A stretch of 64,000 nucleotides of DNA from Mucilaginibacter phenanthrenivorans (GCF_024721155.1 NZ_JAHVAP010000001.1:806001-870000); one strand, 5' to 3'. Positions 53,181-62,534 are shown, counted from the stretch's first letter. Numbers and translations are program-made. Notes: generated by a model from the sequence alone, not told the origin.

Positions 53181-53855
53181 CTAATTATCTTTAACAAACC
53201 TAACTGATCCTCGATCTGCCGGTGAGGTTGTGCCGGAGTTCTCACCTGCACCTAACCGGCTATAGGCATCTTCATAAATTATTATCCATACAGCACCTGC
53301 GCCTATTGAATCACCAGCAGGATAGGTAGAAGAAGTAACCAAATGGGTCGACCAACCGGCATCCAAGTAAATAGCATCGCCGGAATCAACAGCGTAATAC
53401 CCGGCCGGGTGCGCATTAAAACCGGTTGCATTGGTGCCACTTCCATAATCCCAACCACTTGTCGAAATTAACATTTGCGGCTTAGAGTTGTCATTACCAA
53501 TATAGTGTCCGTTTCCATCTGATAAATTGCCGATCAAATCAAGCAAGGTGTTATAATCTGCCTGAGAAGGTAAACGCCAACCAATCGGCACTTTAATGGC
53601 TTTGGCTTCTGACTGAGTATACAGCTTGCCCTTTGTCGTGTCGTTATGCCCCTCAATATAATCAACCCCATCCGCGCCATTATAATTTCGTACCGTCCAT
53701 GTTTTTTCGGCTATTACAGCGGTGGGATATAAAGTGCCGTTTATTGTGACGGTATTTGGCGGGTCGGTTTTTGCTGTAGTTTTATTAATGTTATTTTTCT
53801 TGCAGCTGCTAAAACAAAGTATTGCTACCAGGAGAGCGAGTAACGATCGTTTCAT
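53181..53855 (-). CDS. FISUMP-type lipoprotein
   Basis: 224 residues. Lipobox FSSC (Cys18). The Fibrobacter succinogenes major paralogous domain is recognised by WTVRNYNG, LYTQSEAKAI, PIGWRLPSQADYNTLL, GFNAHPAGYY and GSVRFVKDN. These surface domains are common in Bacteroidota, where their role is not established. It begins 31 nt upstream of the DUF1080 gene on the same strand. Confidence 0.85.
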   Translation of the reverse strand: MKRSLLALLVAILCFSSCKKNNINKTTAKTDPPNTVTINGTLYPTAVIAEKTWTVRNYNGADGVDYIEGHNDTTKGKLYTQSEAKAIKVPIGWRLPSQADYNTLLDLIGNLSDGNGHYIGNDNSKPQMLISTSGWDYGSGTNATGFNAHPAGYYAVDSGDAIYLDAGWSTHLVTSSTYPAGDSIGAGAVWIIIYEDAYSRLGAGENSGTTSPADRGSVRFVKDN

Positions 53856-53932
53856 TTTAATTGATTGGGTTGATAAAAGTAATAAATTATAGAATTACTT
53901 TCCTAATCACAAGAGCTGGAATAGAAACGATA

Positions 53933-53957
53933 AAGCCCGATATTTAACATCGGGCTT
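53933..53957. terminator. Terminator-like hairpin after the cold-shock gene
   Basis: AAGCCCGAT and ATCGGGCTT form a 9-bp stem with a 7-nt loop, about 105 nt beyond the stop of the minus-strand cold-shock gene. The T-run is weak, so termination there is plausible but not certain. Confidence 0.5.
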
Positions 53958-54060
53958 AGCAGCCAACCTTCACAGGTTAGAATTTTTAAAAGAGACAAAT
54001 TTACATTGTCGGCAACAATCTTGTATTTTACTTACAAAGCTAATACTCCTTGAAGTCAGT

Positions 54061-54513
54061 CTATTGCTTCTTTACCTTTATAGCACTCAATCCCTTCGGT
54101 CCTTGCTCCGTTTCAAAGGTAACTTTATCGTTTTCCTTAATAGCTTCTTCCAAAGCATTTACATGTACAAAGACACTTTCCTGGCTTTGTAAATCTTTTA
54201 TAAAGCCATATCCCTTTGAATCATTAAAAAAGGAAACAACACCTTTCCTGATCAGTTCCTCGGGGCTAAGTTCAGCCTGCTTGGATACCGAGATCTGAAT
54301 ATCTTCGGCTGCAATTTTTTTCTTTTTCGACGGATCGGGCGGTGTTGATGAAATATTGCCATTCTCATCAATGTAAGCCATCATATCCTCCAGGCTTTTA
54401 CCCTTTCCGGAATTGGCCTTCCTGTCTTCTGCCTTTTCCTTTTTGTCCTGTTGTTTTTTAGATTTTTTCTTCTCTCGTTCTTTTTTACTAAATGTTTCTA
54501 CTGATCTACCCAT
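54061..54513 (-). CDS. Cold-shock-domain RNA/ssDNA-binding protein with basic N-terminus
   Basis: 150 residues. A lysine-rich N-terminal half (KKEREKKKSKKQQDKKEK) is predicted disordered or coiled coil. The C-terminal ~65 residues are a cold-shock domain: GVVSFFNDSKGYGFIKD (RNP1 KGYGFI) and SVFVHVNAL (RNP2). It binds single-stranded RNA or DNA, melting secondary structure. This long-tailed form is common in Bacteroidota. Divergent from the peptidylprolyl isomerase gene with only 34 nt between. Confidence 0.9.
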   Translation of the reverse strand: MGRSVETFSKKEREKKKSKKQQDKKEKAEDRKANSGKGKSLEDMMAYIDENGNISSTPPDPSKKKKIAAEDIQISVSKQAELSPEELIRKGVVSFFNDSKGYGFIKDLQSQESVFVHVNALEEAIKENDKVTFETEQGPKGLSAIKVKKQ

Positions 54514-54547
54514 AGTTGAATATACACATTTTTATTTAATTTAGGAA

Positions 54548-55213
54548 ATGAAAAATAAAATGATCTTCCTGGCCATGTTTTTCATGGCAATAACTACTGC
54601 AAACGCGCAGCTAAAAAATCAATTTGTAAAAATTGAAACCGCGCAAGGATCCTGTATAATCAAACTATATGATGAAACGCCTATACATCGCGATAACTTT
54701 ATCAGGTTGGTAAAAAGTCGCTATTTCGACGCGACGACCTTCAACCGGATCTTAAAAGGATTTGTGATCCAGGGTGGCGACCCCGATTCGCTTTATGATA
54801 AATCAAAAACCTTAAAGCCCGAACAAAAATGGATCAAACCTGAGTTTAACGCCGCTTTATATCATAAAAGAGGAGTATTGGCAATGGGGCGTGATGATAA
54901 TAAGGCGAAGGAATCATTCACAACGCAGATCTATATCGTAGATGGTCGGACTTACACAGATGAACAACTGAATGCCATTGAAAAGAAGAACAACGTTCAT
55001 TTTTCTGAATCCCAGCGGGAAGTTTATCGTACCCGGGGCGGTACACCTATGCTTGATCAAAACTATACCGTATTCGGAGAAATTGTAAAGGGAATGAATC
55101 TGATCGATAAAATAACTGCTGTAAAAGTCAATAAGGATGGAAATCCGGATAAGGAAGTTTGGATGAAGATAACCTTACTAACACCAAAGCAGGTAGCGAA
55201 CGCGTTAAAATAA
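54548..55213 (+). CDS. Secreted cyclophilin-type peptidylprolyl isomerase
   Basis: 221 residues. A signal peptide (1-20, ending ANAQ) precedes a cyclophilin barrel: FVKIETAQGSCIIKLYDETPIHRDNFIRL, FNRILKGFVIQGGDPDS, KRGVLAMGRDDN and YTVFGEIVKGMNLIDKI. It catalyses cis-trans proline isomerisation in the periplasm during folding. The inserted helical segment (DEQLNAIEKKNNVHFSESQ) is typical of the Bacteroidota variant. The 3' end overlaps the helicase stop by 9 nt. Confidence 0.92.
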   Translation: MKNKMIFLAMFFMAITTANAQLKNQFVKIETAQGSCIIKLYDETPIHRDNFIRLVKSRYFDATTFNRILKGFVIQGGDPDSLYDKSKTLKPEQKWIKPEFNAALYHKRGVLAMGRDDNKAKESFTTQIYIVDGRTYTDEQLNAIEKKNNVHFSESQREVYRTRGGTPMLDQNYTVFGEIVKGMNLIDKITAVKVNKDGNPDKEVWMKITLLTPKQVANALK

Positions 55214-57250
55214 ACTTTTCTGTTCAGTATCGGAGCCTTGTTCTTTCTGTTGGTAGGAGCGGATAAGCGTAATAAGATCGGTTCCGTATTGGTTTGTTTT
55301 TTGCGGGCCAACGCCTTTTATCGCGCTGATAAGTTTTAAAGTAGACGGAAGCTTTTCAGCGACGGCAGCTAATGTTTTTTCGGATAAAACCATGTTCGGC
55401 ATTATTTGCTCTTTTTCAGCGATCACATTCCGCCAGGTTAAAAATTCATCGTATAGCTTTTCATTGGGTTTAGCATTCAAAATTTTCAAATAGGAGCTTG
55501 TTTGGGTGGTTGCACCATTCTTTTTACGATCAAGATATGTGAACGGTGTGAAATCTACAGTGGAAAAACAATCCATCAACTCCATTCTTACCATCATCCA
55601 ATTGATTAGGCGGTCGGCTTTTGCCGCTTTTTCTTTTGATTGGCCTATCATTCCGGGGAGTTGCCCATGTAGCACTTCGATCGCGCTTTTTAATTTTTCA
55701 TAAAAATAGACGGCTGCTTTTTGCACGCGCTCAGGAGCCAATTGCCGGGTAAATTTTCCCGAAACACCCAAAATATCTTTTTGCAGATCTGGTATGAGTT
55801 CCTCAAAGCCTGCGACCTTGGTTTTCAGGCCATTAAAGTTAAATAGTTCGGAGATTAGGAAAAGCTTGTAAAGTTCACGATCCTGTTCAAGTTTTAAGGC
55901 ATCAGGTTGCAGGGCTTTTGCCTGTTCGTTGAACAGCGAAATTGCCGGATCACCAATTATGTTTTGGGTTGTAATAGGATTGCGCAGCACCATCCCCGAC
56001 AGCGTACGACAGCGGCTCAGGGCAACATAGGCCTGGCCGTGGGTAAAGGCCTCGCTAACGTCAATAATGGCCCTGTCAAAACTCAGTCCCTGGCTTTTGT
56101 GAATGGTGATCGCCCAAGCCAGTTTTAGGGGTATTTGTGCAAAGCTGCCTGCGTTCGTTTCACTTATCTGCTGCTCTTCCAATTGATACTTGATATTGGT
56201 CCATTCCACAGCCTGAACTGCTATTTCTCTGCCTTCATTTCCACATTGAACAAACACGGTATCATTTTCAATCCGGATTACGGTTCCGATCTTTCCGTTG
56301 TAAAATAGTTTTTCGGCAGAGCCGTGGTTCTTGACGAACATCACTTGCGCGCCGATCTTCAGCTTAAGATTAGTTTCAGTAGGATAGGCATCCTTCGGAA
56401 ATTCTCCGCGAATGGTGGCTTTAAATTCAAATTCCTCTCCATCCAACACTTCTACAAATTCGCTATTAATTTGCTGGGCCAGGCTATTATGAGTGGTTAG
56501 CGTAATATAAGGCTCCTCAATTGTTGGACGAAAACCGGGCAGGTGGCGGGCATTTAATAATTCAAGGCTTGAGCTGCTGATAGTTTGATTGCGGACCTCG
56601 TTCAGAATGTCTACAAAAGCCTGTTCCTTCTGCCGGAACACGTGGTTAAGCTCAATTCGGACAAAGGGAGCCTTTTGCATTACCTGGCTACTAAAAAAAT
56701 ATGGGGTAGCATAATAACGGTTAAGCATGATCCATTCTTCATCGCGAATGATAGGGCTTAGTTGAGACAGATCGCCGATAAGTAAAAGTTGCACGCCACC
56801 GAACGGATGAGCACAATCCTTCAGGTTTCGCAGGATAAGATCTATTTGATCCAGCACATCCGGCCGTACCATACTCACCTCGTCGATGATCAGTAATTCT
56901 AAACTTGATAACAGCTCCTTTTTTTCAGTGCTATAATGCGCATCTGGTCTGCTGTTTCCACCCGGAATAATAGGCCCAAAGGGGATCTGGAATAGGGAAT
57001 GGATGGTCATACCACCGGCGTTGATTGCAGCAACTCCCGTGGGCGCAACCACTGCCAGCTTCTTTTTTGATTCCTGCTTTACGCGCTGCAGAAATGTAGT
57101 TTTACCCGTTCCTGCCTTGCCAGTCAGGAAAACTATGGTGTTCGTATCTGTTAAATAATCATAAGCCAGCTGCATCACCGGGTTTAGTTCTGTCATGTTA
57201 TCTGCTGGTGCTAAAATCATATCAAGTTCCGGCTTAGCGGAGGTATCCAT
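55205..57250 (-). CDS. PIF1/RecD-type helicase with HRDC domain and C-terminal clamp motif
   Basis: 681 residues. SF1 helicase core: Walker A VFLTGKAGTGKTTFLQRV (about 38-55), APTGVAAINAGG, Walker B LLIIDEVSMV, VRIELNHVFRQ, and the later AITIHKSQGLSFDRAI and AYVALSRCRT (motif VI). A linker is followed by an HRDC domain (about 585-665) and a tail ending TEQKSLF, which fits the beta-clamp consensus Q-x-[SD]-L-F. It unwinds DNA and probably meets the replication fork. A CTAA-n5-TTAG box, shared with dinB, lies upstream. Confidence 0.88.
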   Translation of the reverse strand: MDTSAKPELDMILAPADNMTELNPVMQLAYDYLTDTNTIVFLTGKAGTGKTTFLQRVKQESKKKLAVVAPTGVAAINAGGMTIHSLFQIPFGPIIPGGNSRPDAHYSTEKKELLSSLELLIIDEVSMVRPDVLDQIDLILRNLKDCAHPFGGVQLLLIGDLSQLSPIIRDEEWIMLNRYYATPYFFSSQVMQKAPFVRIELNHVFRQKEQAFVDILNEVRNQTISSSSLELLNARHLPGFRPTIEEPYITLTTHNSLAQQINSEFVEVLDGEEFEFKATIRGEFPKDAYPTETNLKLKIGAQVMFVKNHGSAEKLFYNGKIGTVIRIENDTVFVQCGNEGREIAVQAVEWTNIKYQLEEQQISETNAGSFAQIPLKLAWAITIHKSQGLSFDRAIIDVSEAFTHGQAYVALSRCRTLSGMVLRNPITTQNIIGDPAISLFNEQAKALQPDALKLEQDRELYKLFLISELFNFNGLKTKVAGFEELIPDLQKDILGVSGKFTRQLAPERVQKAAVYFYEKLKSAIEVLHGQLPGMIGQSKEKAAKADRLINWMMVRMELMDCFSTVDFTPFTYLDRKKNGATTQTSSYLKILNAKPNEKLYDEFLTWRNVIAEKEQIMPNMVLSEKTLAAVAEKLPSTLKLISAIKGVGPQKTNQYGTDLITLIRSYQQKEQGSDTEQKSLF

Positions 57251-57303
57251 TAAAAGCGTTTTTATTATAGGGAATATCTATCGGGCTCAAAGTTGTGAAA
57301 ATA

Positions 57304-57320
57304 TGCTAATATTTTTAGTG
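57304..57320. promoter_or_regulatory. CTAA-n5-TTAG box upstream of HRDC helicase
   Basis: TGCTAATATTTTTAGTG, differing in one base from the box upstream of the first 2H phosphoesterase gene and in two to three from the dinB one. It is 53 nt from the helicase ATG, further than the 28 nt of the other three genes. A CAACTTTG word between box and start could be the -7 element. Confidence 0.6.
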
Positions 57321-57486
57321 TTCTATTAAAATAAATTGGAGTAAAACCGGGTGTTTTGATTTTCTAGTTTTTGTGACTTGGATAAAAGGATAACCATTAA
57401 ACTTTTTATCTTTATTAAAATTTACTGCGTTAAACAAACTTTACCGTCGTAAATTTCATTAAAATCATCAACGAAAAAGGAACGCT

Positions 57487-57852
57487 ATGGAACATAAGGC
57501 AAAATCAATCCGGCCATTTATCGGGGCTGAGAACTATGAAATATCAAGAAGTTTCTATCGTGACCTGGGGTTCACAGAAAGTGTTTTGGCTCATAACATG
57601 TCGTATTTCAAAACCGGAGCATTCGGATTTTATCTGCAGGATGCTTACGTCAAAGACTGGATAGATAATTCGATGATTTTTCTGGAAGTTGAAGATGTCG
57701 AACGGCATTGGAATGAACTTGTGGCCTTAGATCTTCCAGGTAAATATAAGCGAGTGAAACTAACCCCGATTCGGGTGGACTACTGGGGCAGGGAATGCTT
57801 TCTGCACGACCCGTCAGGAATCCTTTGGCACTTTGGTGAGTTCAATAAATAG
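57487..57852 (+). CDS. VOC/bleomycin-resistance-fold protein
   Basis: 121 residues. RPFIGAENYEISRSFYRDLGF opens the first module, and WGRECFLHDPSGILWHFGEF closes the second (D-P-S-G-I-L-W-H metal-side motif). It is likely a small-molecule-binding or resistance protein without known substrate. Isolated gene between the helicase promoter and a GH78-like gene. Confidence 0.85.
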   Translation: MEHKAKSIRPFIGAENYEISRSFYRDLGFTESVLAHNMSYFKTGAFGFYLQDAYVKDWIDNSMIFLEVEDVERHWNELVALDLPGKYKRVKLTPIRVDYWGRECFLHDPSGILWHFGEFNK

Positions 57853-58002
57853 CCGAAACATTCGGGTGCGTTTCATTCAAATGCCCCCCAGATATCAAAA
57901 ACTACAAAAAAAAATCATTTTTCAGCAAGTGCGTTTCGATAGGAAGCCTGTAATTTCACCATTATAATCCAATTATAAACAACCTGGTAATTTTACTGCT
58001 TA

Positions 58003-60570
58003 ATGATTTATCAAACTCATGTACGTGTGCTGCCAATTGCTGAAAAACAAAATCGCAAGAGTGCCTTCTTAACGGTTACACTGATCCTTATATTTATATT
58101 CTTCGCCGGTTGCCCTGGATCGCTCCGCGCACAAATCACAGGTTATCCGCCGGTAACAGCAACGAAGAGCGGGGTGCTTAACCCGCATTCACCCGACCCG
58201 GTTATGAATTATAAATGGAAAAATCCAAAAGCGACCGACGGCCTTGAGAGCTACCAGTTACGGCCCAGGAGTTGGACAGCATCTAACGCGGCCAGCTTTA
58301 ACACGACAAATTTTAAAAAGAACAATGTCATTACTGTAAACGGTACGGGTGACATCAGGTTTGATTTTGGCCAGGAAAATGCCGGCTGGCTGGAATTTGA
58401 TAGCGCTGATCTGACTGACAGCATAACAATGAGTATCAGTGAATATAATCAACCGCCCATTTATTCATCAACTTATCCGCCAAAAACACTGCCCCCTAAA
58501 AAGCATGGAAACACTTATCGACTGGAATTGAACACTGAGTTATATGAAGGGGTAAGGTTTGGCTGGATCCACGTACGATCATTTTCCAAAACCTGGCATA
58601 TTACCAACTTGCGATTGATTTGCCAGGTAAGGCCCACCAACTATAACGGAAGTTTTTCGTGCAGCGATACTTTGCTTACGCGAATCTGGTACACGGGTGC
58701 ATATACGGTAAAGCTGAACCTGCTTAAAGACTATTTAGGTGCAATTTTAATGTATCGGGGCGACAGGTTTTCCTGGACCGGTGATGCACATCCGGCGCAG
58801 GCAGCTTCGATGGTGGCATTTGGAAATTATGATTTCATAAAGAAAAACATCGCTTATACCTCCACGCAAAGTAATGGAATCAGGAGCTATGCGCTTTATT
58901 GGGTATTAAGCCTGATTGATTATTATAAATACACCGGCGACACCGCAACACTTAAGAATTACATTGACAACGCATGTGCGAAGCTTGATGATGCATACAA
59001 AGTCTATGGAACCAACCCAAATTTGGAATATTACGGATGGGATGAGCGGTTGGGGGCGGGATTTGAACATCCCAATATCCCGGAACCGCAAAATTCATAT
59101 AAAATGCTTTCCATACGCGCCTGGAAGGAATTTTCGGTAGCTATGGGCATGTGTGGCAGGACCGACCTGCGTGACAAATACAATAATTACGCAACTGAAA
59201 AAATTGGCGCCTTGCGGAATAGCGGGATGTGGTACCGGGATTTTGGTCTTCACGCAGGTGCGGATGCAATCACAACCGGCCTACTCAACACTGGCGAAAA
59301 AGATGCGATTTACGAAAAGAGCTTTACCGACAGGGTAAATCGCATTTCATATTCCCCGTTCAATCAGTATTTTGTGATCCAGGCATTTGCCCTGATGAAC
59401 AAATATGACGACGCATTGGGCTCCGTTCGCGATCTATGGGGAGGCCAGGTAAAATATGGAGGCACTTCTTTTTTTGAAGATTACCGCCCTTCCTGGAATG
59501 CACTCGTTGGTAAGAATGGCCCGGTCCCTAACAACCAGTGCGGCTTTACCAGCTTGTGCCATCCCTGGGGGGCGGGTGTTACGAAATGGCTTAGCGAGGA
59601 AGTGCTCGGGATAAAACCGACCGCGCCCGGTTTTGCCACTTTTGATATAATTCCGCACCTGGGCCGTACGCTTACAAACGTTTCAGGGAAGACACCAACT
59701 TTAAAGGGGAATATAAATGCAAGTTTTAATATTTCTACCGGGATGTGTTCGGTGTCTTCTCCCGCCGGAACTATAGGCAGGATTGGTATTCCAAAAGCAG
59801 GAAAGGCTATTACCAGTGTTAAAATTAACGGGGTATTGGCATGGGATGGTTCTTTTCATTCTGTTCATGGTTTCAGTGGTGCAAGTGAGGATGCTGAGTT
59901 TATCTACTTTACACGTATGTTGCCCGGAAATTATAAGATTATTGCAAAGTATAGCGGCACTACACCAAAATATACTGAGCCTGTTGCATCCTATGCGGCC
60001 AGTTATATTGGAATTGATACAACCACCAGCGGGAATTGGGGTGGGGTGTACGGAAAGGATGGCTTCGCATTGTGCAATTATAACGACAACGGAAAAGATA
60101 AAACAAGCTTGCCATCATACGTCTCATCCATCAACTACTATAAGGTAAAGGGCAACAACCTGCCCCGTAATACTGTTTGGGCTTCAAATACTAATGATCG
60201 CAGGGCACCGGCGCCGGATGCAGCTAACAGCTTCCCCAGGGCGGCAGCCTGTCTATATGCCATGGACGCAGATCAGATAGGATATACTTTCACTTCCACC
60301 ATCACTATAAAAGGTACGCATGATTATAAGGTATCGCTCTATTTTGTTGATTGGGATAAAAAGGGAAGAAAAATTGCAGTTGAAATGTTCGATGCGGAAA
60401 CATCCAACCTGGTTGCACCTGTAAAAATTGTGGAAAATTGTGTTGGTGGTGCGTACGTTACTTATTCATATAACAAATCGGTAAAATTCCGGATCAATGT
60501 GGTACGTGGCGATAATCCTGTATTGAGCGGAATATTTTTTGATCCAACTTCAACAAAAAACGTTAAGTAA
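58003..60570 (+). CDS. GH78-like (alpha-L-rhamnosidase-type) secreted glycosidase
   Basis: 855 residues. A signal/TM segment near the N-terminus (LTVTLILIFIFFAGC) precedes a beta-sandwich, the (alpha/alpha)6 barrel (about 220-560) and beta-rich C-terminal domains, one malectin- or CBM-like. RFDFGQENAGWLEF and FGWIHVRSF are family strands, and MYRGDRFSWTGDAHPAQ is the catalytic-site region, where the family's R-D-E-R appears as R-G-D-R. NQCGFTSLCHPWGAGVTKWLSEEVLG is a strong match to the family's final barrel helix. It likely trims rhamnose-containing glycans. No SusCD lies immediately next to it; an ECF sigma gene follows. Confidence 0.82.
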   Translation: MIYQTHVRVLPIAEKQNRKSAFLTVTLILIFIFFAGCPGSLRAQITGYPPVTATKSGVLNPHSPDPVMNYKWKNPKATDGLESYQLRPRSWTASNAASFNTTNFKKNNVITVNGTGDIRFDFGQENAGWLEFDSADLTDSITMSISEYNQPPIYSSTYPPKTLPPKKHGNTYRLELNTELYEGVRFGWIHVRSFSKTWHITNLRLICQVRPTNYNGSFSCSDTLLTRIWYTGAYTVKLNLLKDYLGAILMYRGDRFSWTGDAHPAQAASMVAFGNYDFIKKNIAYTSTQSNGIRSYALYWVLSLIDYYKYTGDTATLKNYIDNACAKLDDAYKVYGTNPNLEYYGWDERLGAGFEHPNIPEPQNSYKMLSIRAWKEFSVAMGMCGRTDLRDKYNNYATEKIGALRNSGMWYRDFGLHAGADAITTGLLNTGEKDAIYEKSFTDRVNRISYSPFNQYFVIQAFALMNKYDDALGSVRDLWGGQVKYGGTSFFEDYRPSWNALVGKNGPVPNNQCGFTSLCHPWGAGVTKWLSEEVLGIKPTAPGFATFDIIPHLGRTLTNVSGKTPTLKGNINASFNISTGMCSVSSPAGTIGRIGIPKAGKAITSVKINGVLAWDGSFHSVHGFSGASEDAEFIYFTRMLPGNYKIIAKYSGTTPKYTEPVASYAASYIGIDTTTSGNWGGVYGKDGFALCNYNDNGKDKTSLPSYVSSINYYKVKGNNLPRNTVWASNTNDRRAPAPDAANSFPRAAACLYAMDADQIGYTFTSTITIKGTHDYKVSLYFVDWDKKGRKIAVEMFDAETSNLVAPVKIVENCVGGAYVTYSYNKSVKFRINVVRGDNPVLSGIFFDPTSTKNVK

Positions 60571-60639
60571 ATACCAGGGAAGTAGGTGCAGACAGGTCAG
60601 GACAGTTGGTAAATTTGATTGGTTAGATTTGCGAACCAT

Positions 60640-60661
60640 TTTTCCCGGCGACCCGGGAAAA
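60640..60661. repeat. Hairpin TTTTCCCGG/CCGGGAAAA
   Basis: 9-bp perfect stem with a 4-nt CGAC loop, about 70 nt after the GH78-like stop. It has no downstream T-run, so it may be a processing or weak termination element. Confidence 0.45.
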
Positions 60662-60795
60662 GCCTGAATAAATCTGTTCGTAATAAATTGAGGATAAATT
60701 ATAATTGAAATTATACCAATTACAATTGCTGTTTACGTGCGACATTTTTTTCGGCAATAAAACCGACGGCATTTTAATTTTCTGAACGATAAAAG

Positions 60796-61374
60796 ATGAA
60801 GCCCGATAAAATAAATGATGATGCTGAACTTGTCAGGAAATTAAAAAATAACGACGAGGACGCAATGATCATTCTCTACCAAAATTATTGGCGGGGGCTG
60901 TACATATCTGCGTTTAAGATTTTAAAGGATAAGGAAGCCTGTGAGGATATTATCCAGGACTTATTTATTAAAATTTGGAATAATCGTGATAGTTTAAATA
61001 TTACATCATCCGTGCAGGGATATCTTTCCGCATCGGTACGTTACGAGGTATACCGGAAAATTCGGGAGGTAAAAAAACACGAACCTATTATCAACGATCT
61101 CATGGAGATCGTTGCTGATCTCTCAGTTTCCGACCTCTTGGAATACAAAGAATTACAAACCCAAATATCGCAGGTAATTGATACACTGCCTGAAAAATGT
61201 AAAGAGGTCTATCATCTTAGCCGCAACGAGCTTTTAAGTCATAAGGAGATCTCAGAAAAGCTTTCAATTTCACCAAATACTGTCCGCAATCACCTTACAA
61301 GAGCCTTACATCAACTGCGAATCGGCCTAACCCAAATAGTACTGATTATTTTGTCATTTATTTTCTTCAGGTAG
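60796..61374 (+). CDS. ECF sigma factor of second SusC system
   Basis: 192 residues. Region 2: ACEDIIQDLFIKIWNNRDSLN. Region 4: LPEKCKEVYHLSRNELLSHKEISEKLSISPNTVRNHLTRALHQLR. FecI-like group. It ends in a hydrophobic tail (LIILSFIFFR), unusual for a cytosolic sigma and possibly a membrane tether. FecR follows in the same direction after about 100 nt, then the second SusC. Confidence 0.9.
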   Translation: MKPDKINDDAELVRKLKNNDEDAMIILYQNYWRGLYISAFKILKDKEACEDIIQDLFIKIWNNRDSLNITSSVQGYLSASVRYEVYRKIREVKKHEPIINDLMEIVADLSVSDLLEYKELQTQISQVIDTLPEKCKEVYHLSRNELLSHKEISEKLSISPNTVRNHLTRALHQLRIGLTQIVLIILSFIFFR

Positions 61375-61475
61375 CTATTTTCCGCCCACGCACAGGTATT
61401 CTCCATCAGAAAAAAAAATATTTTTTCGACTAGGACATCTCACCGTTTTTCTACTCTTGGATTAAAGACCCAATT

Positions 61476-62534
61476 GTGAACAAAAAAGAATTTCTCGAAC
61501 TTTTAGACAAGTATCTTGCCGGTAATGCCTCAAATGAGGAGGAGCAATTTTTGTTTGACGTATACCAGCGTTTGGAAGATAAGTACGAATGGAGCACAGA
61601 TGAAATGGAAACCCTCGATCAGCTGGAGCACAGGCTGATCCGGCGTTTTAAGAATTCAATCCAGCAAACAGCGAACGCCGATGAATTCGAAAATGTTAAA
61701 CCGATCAGGAATTATTTCAATAAGGATTTAGTCATCCGGATTGCTGCTATCCTGCTTGTTTTTTTAAGCATTGGACTATTCTGGTTCAATAAAAACACAA
61801 CCAAAACCAAGGCGATTTTTGCCTTTAACGAGTTAAAAAATCCAATTACCCACATTAATAATACCGGGGCAACCGAAAAGATAACCTTTCCGGACAACAG
61901 TTTTGTTGATCTGAAGGCTGGGAGCAAGGTTGTATACGGACGGGATTTTTCAGGATCGCTGAGGCAGGTATACCTGGAGGGTGAGGGGTTTTTCCAGGTT
62001 ACGAAGGATCACACAAGACCATTTATAGTTTATACCGATAAAGTGGTAGCTAAGGTTTTGGGTACAAGCTTTATTGTTAAAAGCGGTTTAAATAATACAG
62101 TTGCCGGCGTAATTGTAAAAACGGGAAAGGTTGCTGTTTTTAAGGCAACCGAATTTACTAAGGAGAATATCACATCGAACTTAAACGAGGGTGTAGTACT
62201 GCTGCCCAACCATGCTGCTGATCTGAATATAGTAGCGAAGCAGCTAGAGAAAAAGCTATCCACATCACCTGAAATATTAAAACCGGTAAAGATAGAAAGC
62301 TTTGATTTTGACAACACGCCAATTCCGGCGGTATTTTCAAAACTGCAGGACAACTATGGGATAACTATTGTATATGACAAGGTTAAATTCAGTTCATGTT
62401 CGCTTTCTGTAAATATGGGAAAGGAAGACTTTTATCAAAAACTAGACCTTATCTGCCGTACAATTAACGCATCGTACCAGGTTCGTAACGGAGATGTATA
62501 TGTTTCCGGGGCCGGGTGCGGGGTAAACCAATAA
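61476..62534 (+). CDS. FecR-family anti-sigma factor of second system
   Basis: 352 residues, starting at GTG (MNKKEFLELLDKYLAG). N-terminal cytosolic region (~80 residues), a transmembrane helix (LVIRIAAILLVFLSIGLFWF), the FecR domain (ITFPDNSFVDLKAGSKVVY, GEGFFQVTKDHTRPFIVY, KVLGTSFIVKSG), and the C-terminal DUF4974 (IESFDFDNTPIPAVFSKL). It is the membrane anti-sigma between the sigma factor and the TonB receptor. Confidence 0.9.
   Translation: MNKKEFLELLDKYLAGNASNEEEQFLFDVYQRLEDKYEWSTDEMETLDQLEHRLIRRFKNSIQQTANADEFENVKPIRNYFNKDLVIRIAAILLVFLSIGLFWFNKNTTKTKAIFAFNELKNPITHINNTGATEKITFPDNSFVDLKAGSKVVYGRDFSGSLRQVYLEGEGFFQVTKDHTRPFIVYTDKVVAKVLGTSFIVKSGLNNTVAGVIVKTGKVAVFKATEFTKENITSNLNEGVVLLPNHAADLNIVAKQLEKKLSTSPEILKPVKIESFDFDNTPIPAVFSKLQDNYGITIVYDKVKFSSCSLSVNMGKEDFYQKLDLICRTINASYQVRNGDVYVSGAGCGVNQ

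Noticed and set aside
60640..60661. Hairpin considered as terminator of the GH78-like gene
   Set aside because: No T-run follows the stem on the plus strand; listed only as a hairpin.
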